Notes under the pieces: model-generated
Told to the model about the DNA's origin: nothing
Database searches by the model: none
The model's input: the letters and a program-made list of their open reading frames with translations, nothing else
Source: Lachnospiraceae bacterium
GTDB lineage: Bacteria; Bacillota; Clostridia; Lachnospirales; Lachnospiraceae
Direction: 5' to 3'
DNA: 64,000 nucleotides
NCBI GenBank assembly: GCA_017430085.1
Contig: JAFRNR010000003.1
Span: 1 to 64,000 of the forward strand
In this document: positions 27,332-37,115 of the stretch, piece by piece
How positions within the stretch are numbered: position 1 is the stretch's first letter
Layout: each line of letters starts with the position of its first letter
Translations under genes and position numbers: made by a program

Positions 27332-30300
27332 TCAGATATCCGTCCGGTCGAAGTAATCCAGCGACTGCAGCGCCGCCAGCATGTGCGTCAGGTACGTCTC
27401 GTCCGTGATGGGCCACTTGAAGCCCAGGCGGTAGAGAGCCTTGATGCTGAAGCGGTTGTCGGTCTGGATGAACTGGTGGACCTTCTGGTCGCTGGAGGCG
27501 TAATTGATCAGGCTGGAGACCAGCATGTTCGCGGTCTCGTCCGCCAGCATCGCGCCGAGCCGCTCGTTAAAGGCTTCCTCGGACACCGTCTCGATGGCGA
27601 AGCCCGCCTCGTTCATGGCCGCGATGATGTCGCCCATTTCCACCGGGTGCGAGTTGGCCGCGTGGAAGGTGGTGAATTCCTGCGGCGTCTGCGCCAGCAG
27701 GAGGATCGCCTTCGCAGTTTCGTCGATGGGCGAGAAGTCCACACGGGAATCGCAGACCGTCACCGGGAAGCAGCCCAGCGCCTTGTAGCCCTTCAGGTTC
27801 CGGATGAAGCCGTTGGTCACGGAGTTGATCTGGAACTCGCCGTCGCTCTGGCGGCCCATCAGGTTGCCGACGCGGACCACCTTGCCGTCCAGCCCCTTCT
27901 CCTGGACCGCTTCGTACAGGACCTTCTCTCCCATGTATTTGGAGTGGATGTACTTGTTGGAAATATCCTGTCCCACGGCCAGCTGGTTCTCGAAGAGCCG
28001 GAAGGTCTCCGGGAATTTCTCCCCGACGTTCTCGCCGGCCACGGAGACCGTGGAGATCTGGACCAGCCGCGCGCCGCGTTCCAGCGCCAGCGCGATCATA
28101 TTCTCCACGCCGCCCACGTTCACGCGCTCGATAATGTCGTCCGCCGCGAAGTGCTTCACCAGCGCGGCGCAGTTGATGATCGTGTCGAACGCTTCGTCCT
28201 TCAGTTTCTCGGCCAGGTCCGCGTTGGTCACGTCGCCGTCCGCGATCGTGACCAGCCGGTCCACTTCCTCATCCAGCGGCGAGTCGAAGTAGTACATCAG
28301 CATTGCCTTCAGGCGCAGCTCCGCGTCCAGGTCCTTCGTGCCGCGGCACAGGGCCAGCACCGGGACCTCCTGGCGCAGCAGTTCGCGCAGGATGTGGATG
28401 CCCAGGAAGCCGGTCGCGCCGGTCAGCAGCACGCGGCCCAGCGGGCGGACGCGGCCGATCTCATCCAGATAGCGCAGCGTATTGTGCGCCAGCACGTCCT
28501 CGCCGGTGGGCAGGCCCGAGGCCAGGGCCTCTTCCGCCGCCGCCAGCTGCGCACCGCTCCGCACCTGCTTGATGTGCGCGGCCATGTCCGCCACGGTCGG
28601 GAATTCGAACACGTCGCCGTAAGCGATCGGAAGGTTCGCGCCGACCGCCAGCATGGCCACCTTGGAGGCGGACAGCGACGTGCCGCCCAGGTCGAAGAAG
28701 TCCTCGTCGCGGCCGATCTCCTTGCGGCCCAGCGCCTTCGTGAACAGGCCCGCGATCTGCTTCTCCAGCTCGCCCTTCGGCTTGCGCACCGTATGGCTGG
28801 TCTCTTCCGTCACCGGCTCGGGCAGCGCCTTCTTGTCCACTTTGCCGTTCGGCGTCAGCGGCAGTTTCTCCAGCTGCATCATCGCGTGCGGGATCATGTA
28901 CGGCGTCAGCGTCTTGCCGATGAAGGCGCGGAGCTCGTCCTTGTCCACTTCTTCCGAGGCCGTATAGTACGCGGCCAGGTAGTCGCCTTCCGCGGCGTTG
29001 TTCTTCACCACGACGATGGCCGAAGTGATCGGGTCGTACGAAGAAATGGCTTTGATGATCTCATCCAGTTCCACGCGCAGGCCGCGCAGCTTCACCTGGT
29101 TGTCCAGGCGGCCGAAGAACTCGATATTGCCTTCGGTATTGTAGCGCGCCATGTCGCCGGAGCGGAAGGCGGGCAGGCCGTCTACCATGATATAGCGCTC
29201 CGCCGTCTTGTCCGGCAGGTTCAGGTACCCGTAGCCCACGCCGCTGCCGGCGATGGTCAGGTCGCCGATGGCGCCGATCGGAAGGATGTGGCCGTGCGGA
29301 TCCAGCAGGTACAGCTTGGTATTGCCCACGGGCTTGCCGATCGTGATAAACTCATCTTCCATCAGGCCGAAGGTAGAGAACACCGTCGTCTCCGTCGGGC
29401 CGTAGCCGTTGTAGATCACGGTCTCCACGCCGGCCTGGCGCAGTTTGGTATACAGTTCCGCGGGCAGCGCCTCGCCGCCCATGTAGAGCACCTTCATCCG
29501 CTTCAGCGCTTCGATGAACGGGGGCATGTCCGCCGCGTTGGATACGTAGGACGGGGTCATGAAGCAGATAGCCACGTGCTCGCGCTCGAACAGCTCCGCC
29601 AGCTGGAACGGGTTGGCGATGTCCGCCTCCGAGGCGATGACCACCGTGTAGCCGTGGCTCAGCGGGAAAAACTGCTCCTGGACGGACACGTCGAAGGACA
29701 GGGACGCGAACGCGCCGCAGATGACTTCGTCTTTCCCGGCCGCGCCGAACACATCCTTGATGCAGTTCTTGCCGTCCAGGCAGAGGTTGACCAGGTTGTG
29801 CTGCGCGATCATTACGCCCTTGGGCTTGCCGGTGGAGCCGGAGGTAAAGATCAGGTAGGCGAGGCTGTCCGGATCGATGGTCCAGTCCGGATCGGCGGTG
29901 CTTCCGTGCGCGAGCAGCTCCGCGACGTCGCAGACCGGAGCCCCGGCGCGGGCCAGCATGTCCGCGCGCTCCTGCGCGACGGCGGCCGTCGTGATCACGG
30001 CGCCGGCCCCGGATTCGGTGATGATGTATTCGATGCGGTCATCCGGATATTTCGGATCCACGGGCACGAACGCGGCGCCGCTCTTTAAGATGCCCAGCCG
30101 GACCGCGTAGGCGTCCCGGACGCGCGGCATCAGCGCCACGACCCGGCCGGAGGCGGCGGCCCCGGACTCCCGCAGCGCATGCGCGATCTTATTCGCGGCC
30201 TCGTTCAGTTCGCGGTAGGTGTACCGGCCGTCCTGCGCGATGACCGCCATGCGGTCCGGCACGCGCACGGCCTGCGCCTCCATCAGTTTATTGTAGGACA

Positions 30301-33300
30301 CCGGCGGGACGGGCTGCATCGTGTCGTTGAAGCGCTCGTACTGCGCCAGATCCTCATCGGTCACATAATCGATCTCGCCGACCAGGCGCACGCGCTCCAC
30401 CTGCTCCAGCACGTGCGTGAAGCAGCGCAGGAACGAGGCCATCGCGTCCTGATCGTACAGGGAGCCGTCCGCTTCCAGGCGGCACAGGAAGCCGTCGCCC
30501 TTCGGGAACACCACGAAGTGGAACGGCGCCTTGGCCTGGCCGATCTCCAGCGTGCGGGACTTCACCGGCTCCGGCCCGATATGATCGAAGCTGAAGTCCG
30601 CGCCGTGATACACGAACAGGTTGTCCGCGGTGACGCCGTACGCGGAGGCGATCTCCGCGAACGAGTAGATGTCATGGTTCTGCGAGCCCTCAAGCTGCGT
30701 CTTCACGGCCCGCACCGCGGCCGCGATCTCCTCGTCCTGTTTGAACTGCAGTGCGACCGGCAGGGTCTTGACCAGCATGGACACCGTATTCAGCGTCCGG
30801 GAGTCGCTGCGGCCATTGTAGATGGTCGTGAACAGGGACTCGTCCTTGTACAGGTAGCGGGACAGCACCAGGCCGAAGACGAAGTTGAACAGGGCGTTCA
30901 TGCTGAAGCCGGCGCGTTCCGCGAAGGCTTCCAGCGAAGCGCGGGAAACGTCGATCTGCTTTTCCAGGCTTTCGATCGGCGCGCCGCTCGGTTTCAGGGA
31001 CTTCTTCATGCGGAAGTCCGTTTCCTTGCCCTTCAGCAGCGCCTCGTACCAGGCTTTGGCTTCCTCCAGGCGCGGGCCCTTGCGGTCTTCGGTCTCGTCC
31101 AGCGCGATCTCATAGCCGGAGTAGGTCTCCGGTTCGGGCTCGCCGCCGGAGAAGGCGTCGGAGATATCGCGCAGCAGGATCACTTCGCTGGTGCCGTCGC
31201 ACAGGATGTGGTGGACGTCCAGGAAGAGCGTGACGTTGTCCTCGTTATAATAGATTTCCGCGCGGTAGAGTTTGTCGCCGAGCAGGCTGAAGGGTCGGAC
31301 GAGTTTGTCGTCCGCCAGGACGCGGCCCATGATCACGTCGACTTCGGGCTCGTTGTCCTCGCGGCGGGCCACCACGCTGCCGGTCTCGTCCATCTCCAGG
31401 CGGCTCATCATGTACGGGTGGGCGGCGATCGCCTTCTCCACCGCGGCCGCCAGGGCGTCCGGGTCCACGGTCGGCGCCATTTCGAAGAGGTACGGGATGT
31501 TGTAGGCCGTGCCGCCGGGGTTGGCCAGGCAGTCGACCAGGATGCCTTCCTGGGTCTTGGTCAGCGGATAGGTCTCGCGGACCGCGTAGTCGCGTTTCGG
31601 CGCGGCTTCCTCCGCACGGGCCGCCAGCTCGCGCACCGTCGGATACGCCGCCAGTTCGCTGTTTTTAAAAGGCCGGCCGAAAGCTTTGGAAAGCTGCACA
31701 CAGAAACGGATGGAGGAAACGGAGGTCAGACCCGCTTCGCTGAAGTCCGTGGTGACGCCGAAGGAGGCGTGGCCCAGGATGCCGGACAGGATGTCGAAAA
31801 TGCGGCTCTCGGCCTCCGTCGCGGGCCGCACGATCTCCACCTCGCGCGGCTGCGGCGCCGGCAGGGCCCGCTTATTGACCTTCTGGTTCTGGTTGAGCGG
31901 GATCTTTTCGATCTGCATCACACAGGCCGGGATCATGTACGGCGGCTTGTTCCGGCCGATGAAGGCGCAGAGGCCTTCAATGTCCACGGGATCGTCGGAA
32001 ACCACGTAGGCGGCGATGAATTTGACGCCGGACGGGTCCGTGAAATCCTTGACCGTTGCATCCTTGATGCCCGGGAAGCGGCGGATGATCTCCTCCACCT
32101 CGGCCATCTCCACGCGGAAGCCGCGGATCTTCACCTGCCCGTCGGAGCGGCCGATGAAGTCCACCGTGCCGTCCTGCAGGAAGCGCACGACGTCGCCGGT
32201 CTTATACAGTCTGGCGAACAGCGGATCCGTTTCGAACGGGTTGCTCAGGAACGCCTTCTTATTCTCCTCCGGCCGGTTCAGATAGCCGCGTCCCACCTGC
32301 GGTCCGGAGATATACAGTTCTCCTTTCACGCCCCAGGGCACGCGGCGCCCATTCTCATCCAGCACGTAAAACTTATAATCTTCCAGATGCTTGCCGATGG
32401 GCACGCTGTAATATCGCTCCAGCAGCGGCTGCTCGCAGCAGAAAATGGTGCCTTCGGTCGGGCCGTACACGTTGTGGAACACGTAGTTCGCCGGCGGATC
32501 CAGCGGGACCAGCCGCTCGCCGCCCACGAAGAAGTGCTGTACGGTCTTCAAGTCCACGGCCTCCACGAACTGGCGGCCGACCTGGGTGGTGATGAAGGAG
32601 TGGGTGATGCCCACTTCGTTGAAGTAATCGCCCAGGCCCAGCAGGTCCAGCCGCATCTCCTCCGGGATCATGTAGACTGTGCCGCCGCAGGTGACGGCGG
32701 GGTAGAGGTCCATCATATCGGCGTCGAAGCCGTAGGAGGCGTAGGCCGACATGCGGGAGGCGGCGGTCTCGTCATAGCGCTTATTGTTCAGCAGGCAGAA
32801 GGCCAGGATATTGTGATGCTCCAGCATGACGCCCTTCGGGACGCCAGTGGTGCCGGAGGTGTACAGCATGATGAAGAGGTCCTCCGGGCGCGGCCGTTCC
32901 GCGGGGCGTTCCGCCGCCGGCAGGCCGGGGATCTCGTCCAGATAGACGCGCGGGCCGTCGTATTCGTTCAGCAGGCCCTCCAGTGCGCGGTCCAGGATCA
33001 GGGCGCAGGCGTCCGCGTCTTTGATCATGAAGTTCAGACGTTCGCGCGGGTATGTGGGATCCAGGGGCTGGTAGGCCGCGCCGGATTTCAGCACGCCCAG
33101 GCTGGCGAGCATCGTGTATTCGCATTTCGGGATCAGCACGGAGACCACTTTCTCGCGGCCGGCGCCCAGTTCGATGAGGCGGGCGGCCAGGCGGTTCGTG
33201 ATGTCCTCCGCCTGCGCGTAGGTATAGGAGCGGTCCTTGAAAACGACCAGCAGGTGGTCCGGATCCTTCTCCAGATTCCGGTAGAAGTAATCCACGACGG

Positions 33301-34588
33301 TATGGTCGAAGTCCAGGGCGGACACGTCCGTGGCGTTGTTTTCTTCCAGGAGGGCCAGCTGCGCTTCATCCAGCAGTTCGATTCCGCCGAGCGTCTCCCG
33401 GCGTGTGAACTCGAGCAGGGTCCGGTCGTAAAGAGCCGCCAGCTGGGCCATCATTTCGGGCTTGTAGAGGTCCGCGCGGTACTCGGTCCAGAGTTCGTAA
33501 GCATCGCCGTCCTTGTGCAGTTCCAGGGACATCAGGCCTTTGCCGTCCGGGACGTCGGGCTTGATCAGGCGCTGCGTCCCGCCGCAGAAGTGCGCGTCGA
33601 ACATGTAGTCGCCCTGGTAGGCGAACAGGATCTCGCCGCTCGCGCCCAGGTCCTTCGCGGTGTCGGCAAAGGAATACAGGTCGTTCCGCACGACCAGGGT
33701 CATTTCCTCGCTGGCTTTCCGCAGATAATCCGCGACTGTATCCTCATCCGCGAACTTTACGTAGAACGGCAGCGTCTTGACGAACATGCCGCTGCTGAAG
33801 GCGGTCTCCGGCGTGCGGCCGTTGTGCACCGTAGCGAGGAAGGCTTCTTTTTCGCCGTTCATTTTCGCGAGGAGCCAGCTGAAGGCCCCCAGGAAGAAGG
33901 CGGAACTGCGGATGCCCAGGTTTTTGATGAAAGGCGTCAGCTCCGAAGCCGGGGTCTGCAGCCGTTGCTTTTTCATGACGTAGCGCGGCGTCCCCTCCTG
34001 TTTGTCGAAGGGCAGCGCCGGGTCGTTTTCGATGCCGGAGAAGGTCTCCGTGTACCAGGCCTTCGCCGCTTCATATTCGGGGCTCTCCCGCCGCACGGCC
34101 TCCTGCAGGGCATATTCGCCGGCGGACACAGCCTCCGGGGGCAGGTCGGTCCGGCCTTCGTACAGGAGCGGCAGTTCTTTCAGCAGCAGGCCCAGGGTAT
34201 GGCCGTCAAAGATGATATGGTGGAAGTCGAAGAAGAAATACCGCTGCTCTCCCACCCGGTAAAACGCCAGACGGTACAGCGGGGCGTTCTGGATCTCAAA
34301 ATGAGACAGCGGCACGTCGTCCAACGAATCAAGTTCCTTCTCTTCGATCACGAGCGGCTCCGGGACGATGACCCGTACGGGGCTGCCGTCCTCTCCCGTC
34401 GTGATCCGGCTGAAAAGCCCGGGATGGCGCGCAAAAAACGCTTCCACAGCGGCGCGGAAGCAGTCCGGCTCCAGTTCTTCCGGCAGCGGGATCAGGTGCG
34501 GGAGGTTATACGCCGTGGTAGGCTGCTGACAGGCCAGGAAGATCCCCAGCTCGGTCTGGCTCAAAGGATACGTCTGTTGCTCTTTCAT
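27332..34588 (-). CDS. Nonribosomal peptide synthetase, C-A-T-C-A-T-reductase
   Basis: A 2418-residue dimodular synthetase. C1 about 1-430 with HHIIFDG at 123-129; A1 about 430-905 with LYTSGTTGVPKG near 573; T1 with AGLTSVS near 953; C2 about 1000-1430 with HHILCDG near 1126; A2 about 1450-1925 with IFTSGSTGKPKG near 1579; T2 with LGGTSLSA near 1966; terminal reductase from about 2045 with LLTGATGFLG near 2053 and a YIHSK (YxxxK) near 2213. Both A domains keep the A10 lysine (NQKVNK, NGKVDK). The reductase should release the dipeptide as an aldehyde (or alcohol), which can cyclise to a dihydropyrazinone/pyrazinone. A leading C domain suggests N-acylation. Gut Clostridia are known to carry such synthetases for protease-inhibiting dipeptide aldehydes. 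Amino-acid choice cannot be stated with confidence. Start supported by AAGGGAG. Confidence 0.95.
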   Translation of the reverse strand: MKEQQTYPLSQTELGIFLACQQPTTAYNLPHLIPLPEELEPDCFRAAVEAFFARHPGLFSRITTGEDGSPVRVIVPEPLVIEEKELDSLDDVPLSHFEIQNAPLYRLAFYRVGEQRYFFFDFHHIIFDGHTLGLLLKELPLLYEGRTDLPPEAVSAGEYALQEAVRRESPEYEAAKAWYTETFSGIENDPALPFDKQEGTPRYVMKKQRLQTPASELTPFIKNLGIRSSAFFLGAFSWLLAKMNGEKEAFLATVHNGRTPETAFSSGMFVKTLPFYVKFADEDTVADYLRKASEEMTLVVRNDLYSFADTAKDLGASGEILFAYQGDYMFDAHFCGGTQRLIKPDVPDGKGLMSLELHKDGDAYELWTEYRADLYKPEMMAQLAALYDRTLLEFTRRETLGGIELLDEAQLALLEENNATDVSALDFDHTVVDYFYRNLEKDPDHLLVVFKDRSYTYAQAEDITNRLAARLIELGAGREKVVSVLIPKCEYTMLASLGVLKSGAAYQPLDPTYPRERLNFMIKDADACALILDRALEGLLNEYDGPRVYLDEIPGLPAAERPAERPRPEDLFIMLYTSGTTGVPKGVMLEHHNILAFCLLNNKRYDETAASRMSAYASYGFDADMMDLYPAVTCGGTVYMIPEEMRLDLLGLGDYFNEVGITHSFITTQVGRQFVEAVDLKTVQHFFVGGERLVPLDPPANYVFHNVYGPTEGTIFCCEQPLLERYYSVPIGKHLEDYKFYVLDENGRRVPWGVKGELYISGPQVGRGYLNRPEENKKAFLSNPFETDPLFARLYKTGDVVRFLQDGTVDFIGRSDGQVKIRGFRVEMAEVEEIIRRFPGIKDATVKDFTDPSGVKFIAAYVVSDDPVDIEGLCAFIGRNKPPYMIPACVMQIEKIPLNQNQKVNKRALPAPQPREVEIVRPATEAESRIFDILSGILGHASFGVTTDFSEAGLTSVSSIRFCVQLSKAFGRPFKNSELAAYPTVRELAARAEEAAPKRDYAVRETYPLTKTQEGILVDCLANPGGTAYNIPYLFEMAPTVDPDALAAAVEKAIAAHPYMMSRLEMDETGSVVARREDNEPEVDVIMGRVLADDKLVRPFSLLGDKLYRAEIYYNEDNVTLFLDVHHILCDGTSEVILLRDISDAFSGGEPEPETYSGYEIALDETEDRKGPRLEEAKAWYEALLKGKETDFRMKKSLKPSGAPIESLEKQIDVSRASLEAFAERAGFSMNALFNFVFGLVLSRYLYKDESLFTTIYNGRSDSRTLNTVSMLVKTLPVALQFKQDEEIAAAVRAVKTQLEGSQNHDIYSFAEIASAYGVTADNLFVYHGADFSFDHIGPEPVKSRTLEIGQAKAPFHFVVFPKGDGFLCRLEADGSLYDQDAMASFLRCFTHVLEQVERVRLVGEIDYVTDEDLAQYERFNDTMQPVPPVSYNKLMEAQAVRVPDRMAVIAQDGRYTYRELNEAANKIAHALRESGAAASGRVVALMPRVRDAYAVRLGILKSGAAFVPVDPKYPDDRIEYIITESGAGAVITTAAVAQERADMLARAGAPVCDVAELLAHGSTADPDWTIDPDSLAYLIFTSGSTGKPKGVMIAQHNLVNLCLDGKNCIKDVFGAAGKDEVICGAFASLSFDVSVQEQFFPLSHGYTVVIASEADIANPFQLAELFEREHVAICFMTPSYVSNAADMPPFIEALKRMKVLYMGGEALPAELYTKLRQAGVETVIYNGYGPTETTVFSTFGLMEDEFITIGKPVGNTKLYLLDPHGHILPIGAIGDLTIAGSGVGYGYLNLPDKTAERYIMVDGLPAFRSGDMARYNTEGNIEFFGRLDNQVKLRGLRVELDEIIKAISSYDPITSAIVVVKNNAAEGDYLAAYYTASEEVDKDELRAFIGKTLTPYMIPHAMMQLEKLPLTPNGKVDKKALPEPVTEETSHTVRKPKGELEKQIAGLFTKALGRKEIGRDEDFFDLGGTSLSASKVAMLAVGANLPIAYGDVFEFPTVADMAAHIKQVRSGAQLAAAEEALASGLPTGEDVLAHNTLRYLDEIGRVRPLGRVLLTGATGFLGIHILRELLRQEVPVLALCRGTKDLDAELRLKAMLMYYFDSPLDEEVDRLVTIADGDVTNADLAEKLKDEAFDTIINCAALVKHFAADDIIERVNVGGVENMIALALERGARLVQISTVSVAGENVGEKFPETFRLFENQLAVGQDISNKYIHSKYMGEKVLYEAVQEKGLDGKVVRVGNLMGRQSDGEFQINSVTNGFIRNLKGYKALGCFPVTVCDSRVDFSPIDETAKAILLLAQTPQEFTTFHAANSHPVEMGDIIAAMNEAGFAIETVSEEAFNERLGAMLADETANMLVSSLINYASSDQKVHQFIQTDNRFSIKALYRLGFKWPITDETYLTHMLAALQSLDYFDRTDI

Positions 34589-34601
34589 ACTGATGCTCCC
34601 T

Positions 34602-35576
34602 TCACGAAATCAGTCCGGACTGTTTCAGTCCGAAGATCCACAAAAACATAGTAAATAACGATAAAGCGGACGACAGGGAAATGATCTCCCCCGCCATGTC
34701 CGCGTCGCATTCATAATACTCCGTCATCGCATAGGCGATAATCGCCGCCGGCGCGCCGAAGACCGCCAGCACCGCCACGATATTCTCCGGGGACCAGCGC
34801 GCCGCCATGGGCCAGGCCATGAATACGGCCGGCGCGATGACCAGTTTGACGAGCACCATCCGCATCACGTTCCGGCGGTTGGCCTTCAGATGGCTGAAAT
34901 CCAGGCGCGCGCCCAGCACGACAAAAGCCAGCGGCACCACTACGCCGCTCAGCCCGCTCACCACTTTGGCACAGGGCTCCGGCAAAGGAATCCGCAGCAG
35001 GCCCCAGACCGTCCCGATCAGCACACCGATCAGCAGCGGCGTCCTGAGCCAGCCCAGCACCATGCCTTTCAGCGAGAAGCGGCTTTTCTCCTGCCGTCCC
35101 GCATACGCCGGCGTCTTACCCCGGTAGTATTCCATCATCGGGACCGCCTCCATATTGTTCACCAACACGATCACCGCCAGCACGATCACGACCTCTGGCA
35201 CTTCATAGCCGAAGATCCCGTTGGCGATGGGCAGGGCGAACAGCATGCTGTTGCTGCGGACGCCACAGTGGACCATGGCGCCCTGCTTCGCGGGATCCTT
35301 TTCCCAGCGGGGCACCAGCCACATCAGGACAGCCGTCATCAGCAGGACTCCCACAGCACAATATAGGGCGGCGGGCGTCCGGAAAGCCGAACTGAGGTCT
35401 TTATTGTACAGGCTGTTGAAGATATTGACGGGCAGCAGGACGTTGGCCAGGAGACGGTTGGCCTGCGCGGCGAAATCATCCGTAATGGCCCCGATGCGTT
35501 TCAAAAAGAAGCCTATCGCCATGTAGGCCAGGAACGGGAAGACGATCGAAAAAGTAACTCTGAGATTTTCCAGCAT
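34602..35576 (-). CDS. AEC-family (auxin efflux carrier-like) permease
   Basis: A 324-residue membrane protein with about ten transmembrane helices in the AEC/BART 5+5 layout; NRLLANVLLPVNIFNSLYNK (about residues 41-60) and the repeat-half segment VVSGLSGVVVPLAFVVLGAR (about 206-225) fit the family. Bacterial members export or import small organic acids. It is the first gene of the transcript that contains the NRPS, which starts 13 bases later, so it may move the product, a precursor or an acyl substrate (inference from position). Confidence 0.85.
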   Translation of the reverse strand: MLENLRVTFSIVFPFLAYMAIGFFLKRIGAITDDFAAQANRLLANVLLPVNIFNSLYNKDLSSAFRTPAALYCAVGVLLMTAVLMWLVPRWEKDPAKQGAMVHCGVRSNSMLFALPIANGIFGYEVPEVVIVLAVIVLVNNMEAVPMMEYYRGKTPAYAGRQEKSRFSLKGMVLGWLRTPLLIGVLIGTVWGLLRIPLPEPCAKVVSGLSGVVVPLAFVVLGARLDFSHLKANRRNVMRMVLVKLVIAPAVFMAWPMAARWSPENIVAVLAVFGAPAAIIAYAMTEYYECDADMAGEIISLSSALSLFTMFLWIFGLKQSGLIS

Positions 35577-35601
35577 GGAGCGCTATTTGCCTTTCGATGG
35601 T

Positions 35602-35630
35602 ATTTTAGCGCTTTTCCGGGCCGGTTGCAA
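35602..35630 (-). promoter_or_regulatory. Promoter for the permease-NRPS operon
   Basis: On the minus strand, TTGCAA (35625-35630), 17-base spacer, TAAAAT (complement of 35602-35607), 25 bases before the permease start. Confidence 0.6.
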
Positions 35631-35638
35631 GAAAAACA

Positions 35639-35668
35639 TTGCCCGCCGCTGCCCGCCTGTGGTATAGT
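35639..35668 (+). promoter_or_regulatory. Promoter for thyA-folA
   Basis: TTGCCC (35639-35644), 18-base spacer, TATAGT (35663-35668); divergent from the NRPS operon promoter. Confidence 0.5.
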
Positions 35669-35695
35669 GGAGCCAGTAAGAACCGGGAGGCACTT

Positions 35696-36526
35696 ATGAG
35701 CTACGCAGATGAAGTATTCAAGGCAAATTGCCGTCAGATCTTGACCGAAGGCGTATGGGACACGGACCAGGACGTCCGGCCCCGCTGGGAAGACGGGACG
35801 CCCGCCCACACCGTAAAATGCTTCGGCATCGTGAACCGCTACGACCTGCAGAAGGAATTCCCGCTGCAGACCATCCGCCGCACCGCCATCAAGAATGCGA
35901 CGGACGAACTGCTGTGGATCTGGCAGAAGAAATCCAACGACGTGCACGAACTGAAATCCCACGTCTGGGACGCCTGGGCCGACGAAAACGGCACCATCGG
36001 CAAGGCCTACGGCTACCAGCTGAGCGTGAAGCACAAATACAAAGAAGGCCTGTTCGACCAGGTGGACCGCGTGCTGTACGACCTCAAGCACAACCCGGCC
36101 AGCCGCCGCATCATCACCAACCTGTACAATCACCACGACCTGTCGGAAATGGCGCTGTACCCCTGCGCGTACTCCATGACATTCAACGTCTCCGGCGACA
36201 CGCTGAACGCCATTCTGAACCAGCGTTCCAACGACATGCTCACTGCCAACAGCTGGAACGTCTGCCAGTACAGCATGCTGCTTATGATGATGGCCCAGGT
36301 CTCCGGCTTCAAGCCCGGCACGCTGATGCACGTCATCGCGGACGCGCACATCTACGACCGCCACGTGGAAGGCGTGAAATACCTGCTGGAGCAGGAACCG
36401 TTCCCGGCCCCGAAGGTGTGGCTGGATCCGGACGTGAAGAACTTCTACGACTTCACCGTGGACAGCGTGCACGTGGAGGACTACCAGTTCCACAAGTTCC
36501 CGTTCCCGATCCCGGTGGCGATCTGA
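35696..36526 (+). CDS. thyA: Thymidylate synthase
   Basis: Methylates dUMP to dTMP using methylenetetrahydrofolate. Length 276. The catalytic Cys is in MALYPCAYSMTFNV (about residues 155-168), where the usual His after Cys is Ala. Substrate-binding QRSNDMLTANSWNVCQY (about 181-197) and DAHIYDRHV (about 219-227) are present. This YPCAYS form is one I recall from other gut Clostridia, so it is a lineage variant, not a broken enzyme. The ATG follows GGGAGG. folA begins 13 bases later, the classical pair. Confidence 0.94.
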   Translation: MSYADEVFKANCRQILTEGVWDTDQDVRPRWEDGTPAHTVKCFGIVNRYDLQKEFPLQTIRRTAIKNATDELLWIWQKKSNDVHELKSHVWDAWADENGTIGKAYGYQLSVKHKYKEGLFDQVDRVLYDLKHNPASRRIITNLYNHHDLSEMALYPCAYSMTFNVSGDTLNAILNQRSNDMLTANSWNVCQYSMLLMMMAQVSGFKPGTLMHVIADAHIYDRHVEGVKYLLEQEPFPAPKVWLDPDVKNFYDFTVDSVHVEDYQFHKFPFPIPVAI

Positions 36527-36539
36527 GCGGAGGCCTTTC

Positions 36540-37028
36540 ATGAAAGCGATCGCGGCAGTTGCCCCGGACTGGGGCATCGGGGACGGCAGCGGGATGCTGT
36601 ATCATCTCCCCGGCGATTTGAAATATTTCCGGAAGCAGACCGCCGGCCACGCGGTCATCATGGGGCGCAAAACGCTGGAATCCCTGCCCGGCGGGAAGCC
36701 GCTGCCGAAGCGGCGGAACATCGTCCTGACCCGGGACCGGCGCTATCAGAAGCGCGGCGTCTACGTGTGCCACAGCGTCCGCGAACTGCTGGAGCTGCTG
36801 GCCGCGCTGGGCGAGACCGACCCCTTCGTCATCGGCGGCGGCGAGATCTACCGCCTCCTGCTCCCCTACTGCGACAGCTGCCTGCTGACCCGCGTGGACC
36901 AGGAGCCGGAGGTCGCTCCTTCCGTGTATTTCCCGGATCTGGAAGCCGCAGGCTGGCATGAAATCAGCAGTTCCGACGTGCAGGAGGAAAACGGACTGAC
37001 GTACCGGTTCACGGAGTGGGAGCCGTAG
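36540..37028 (+). CDS. folA: Dihydrofolate reductase
   Basis: NADPH-dependent regeneration of tetrahydrofolate after ThyA. Length 162. Family landmarks: MKAIAAVAPDWGIGDGSGML (about residues 1-20), LPGDLKYFRKQTAGHAVIMG with the NADPH site GRKTLESLPG (about 25-54), and FVIGGGEIYRLLLPY (about 97-111). A strong terminator follows. Confidence 0.95.
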   Translation: MKAIAAVAPDWGIGDGSGMLYHLPGDLKYFRKQTAGHAVIMGRKTLESLPGGKPLPKRRNIVLTRDRRYQKRGVYVCHSVRELLELLAALGETDPFVIGGGEIYRLLLPYCDSCLLTRVDQEPEVAPSVYFPDLEAAGWHEISSSDVQEENGLTYRFTEWEP

Positions 37029-37049
37029 GTGTTACGCAGAAACGCAATC

Positions 37050-37081
37050 AAAAAGGACGGACCGCAGTCCGCCCTTTTTTG
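37050..37081. terminator. Bidirectional terminator between folA and the LD-carboxypeptidase
   Basis: AAAAAGGACGGACC-GCA-GTCCGCCCTTTTTT, T-rich on the plus strand and A-rich on the other side, suiting both converging transcripts. Confidence 0.8.
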
Positions 37082-37115
37082 ATGATAAAAGAACCGTCCC
37101 TTTGTCACCTCAGTT

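Noticed and set aside
30179..34651. A 1490-codon plus-strand open frame opposite the NRPS (and one of 940 codons at 27266-30088).
   Set aside because: They are antisense to a gene with a full set of NRPS motifs, have Arg/His/Gln-rich compositions typical of GC-rich shadow frames, and no ribosome-binding sites or recognisable motifs.
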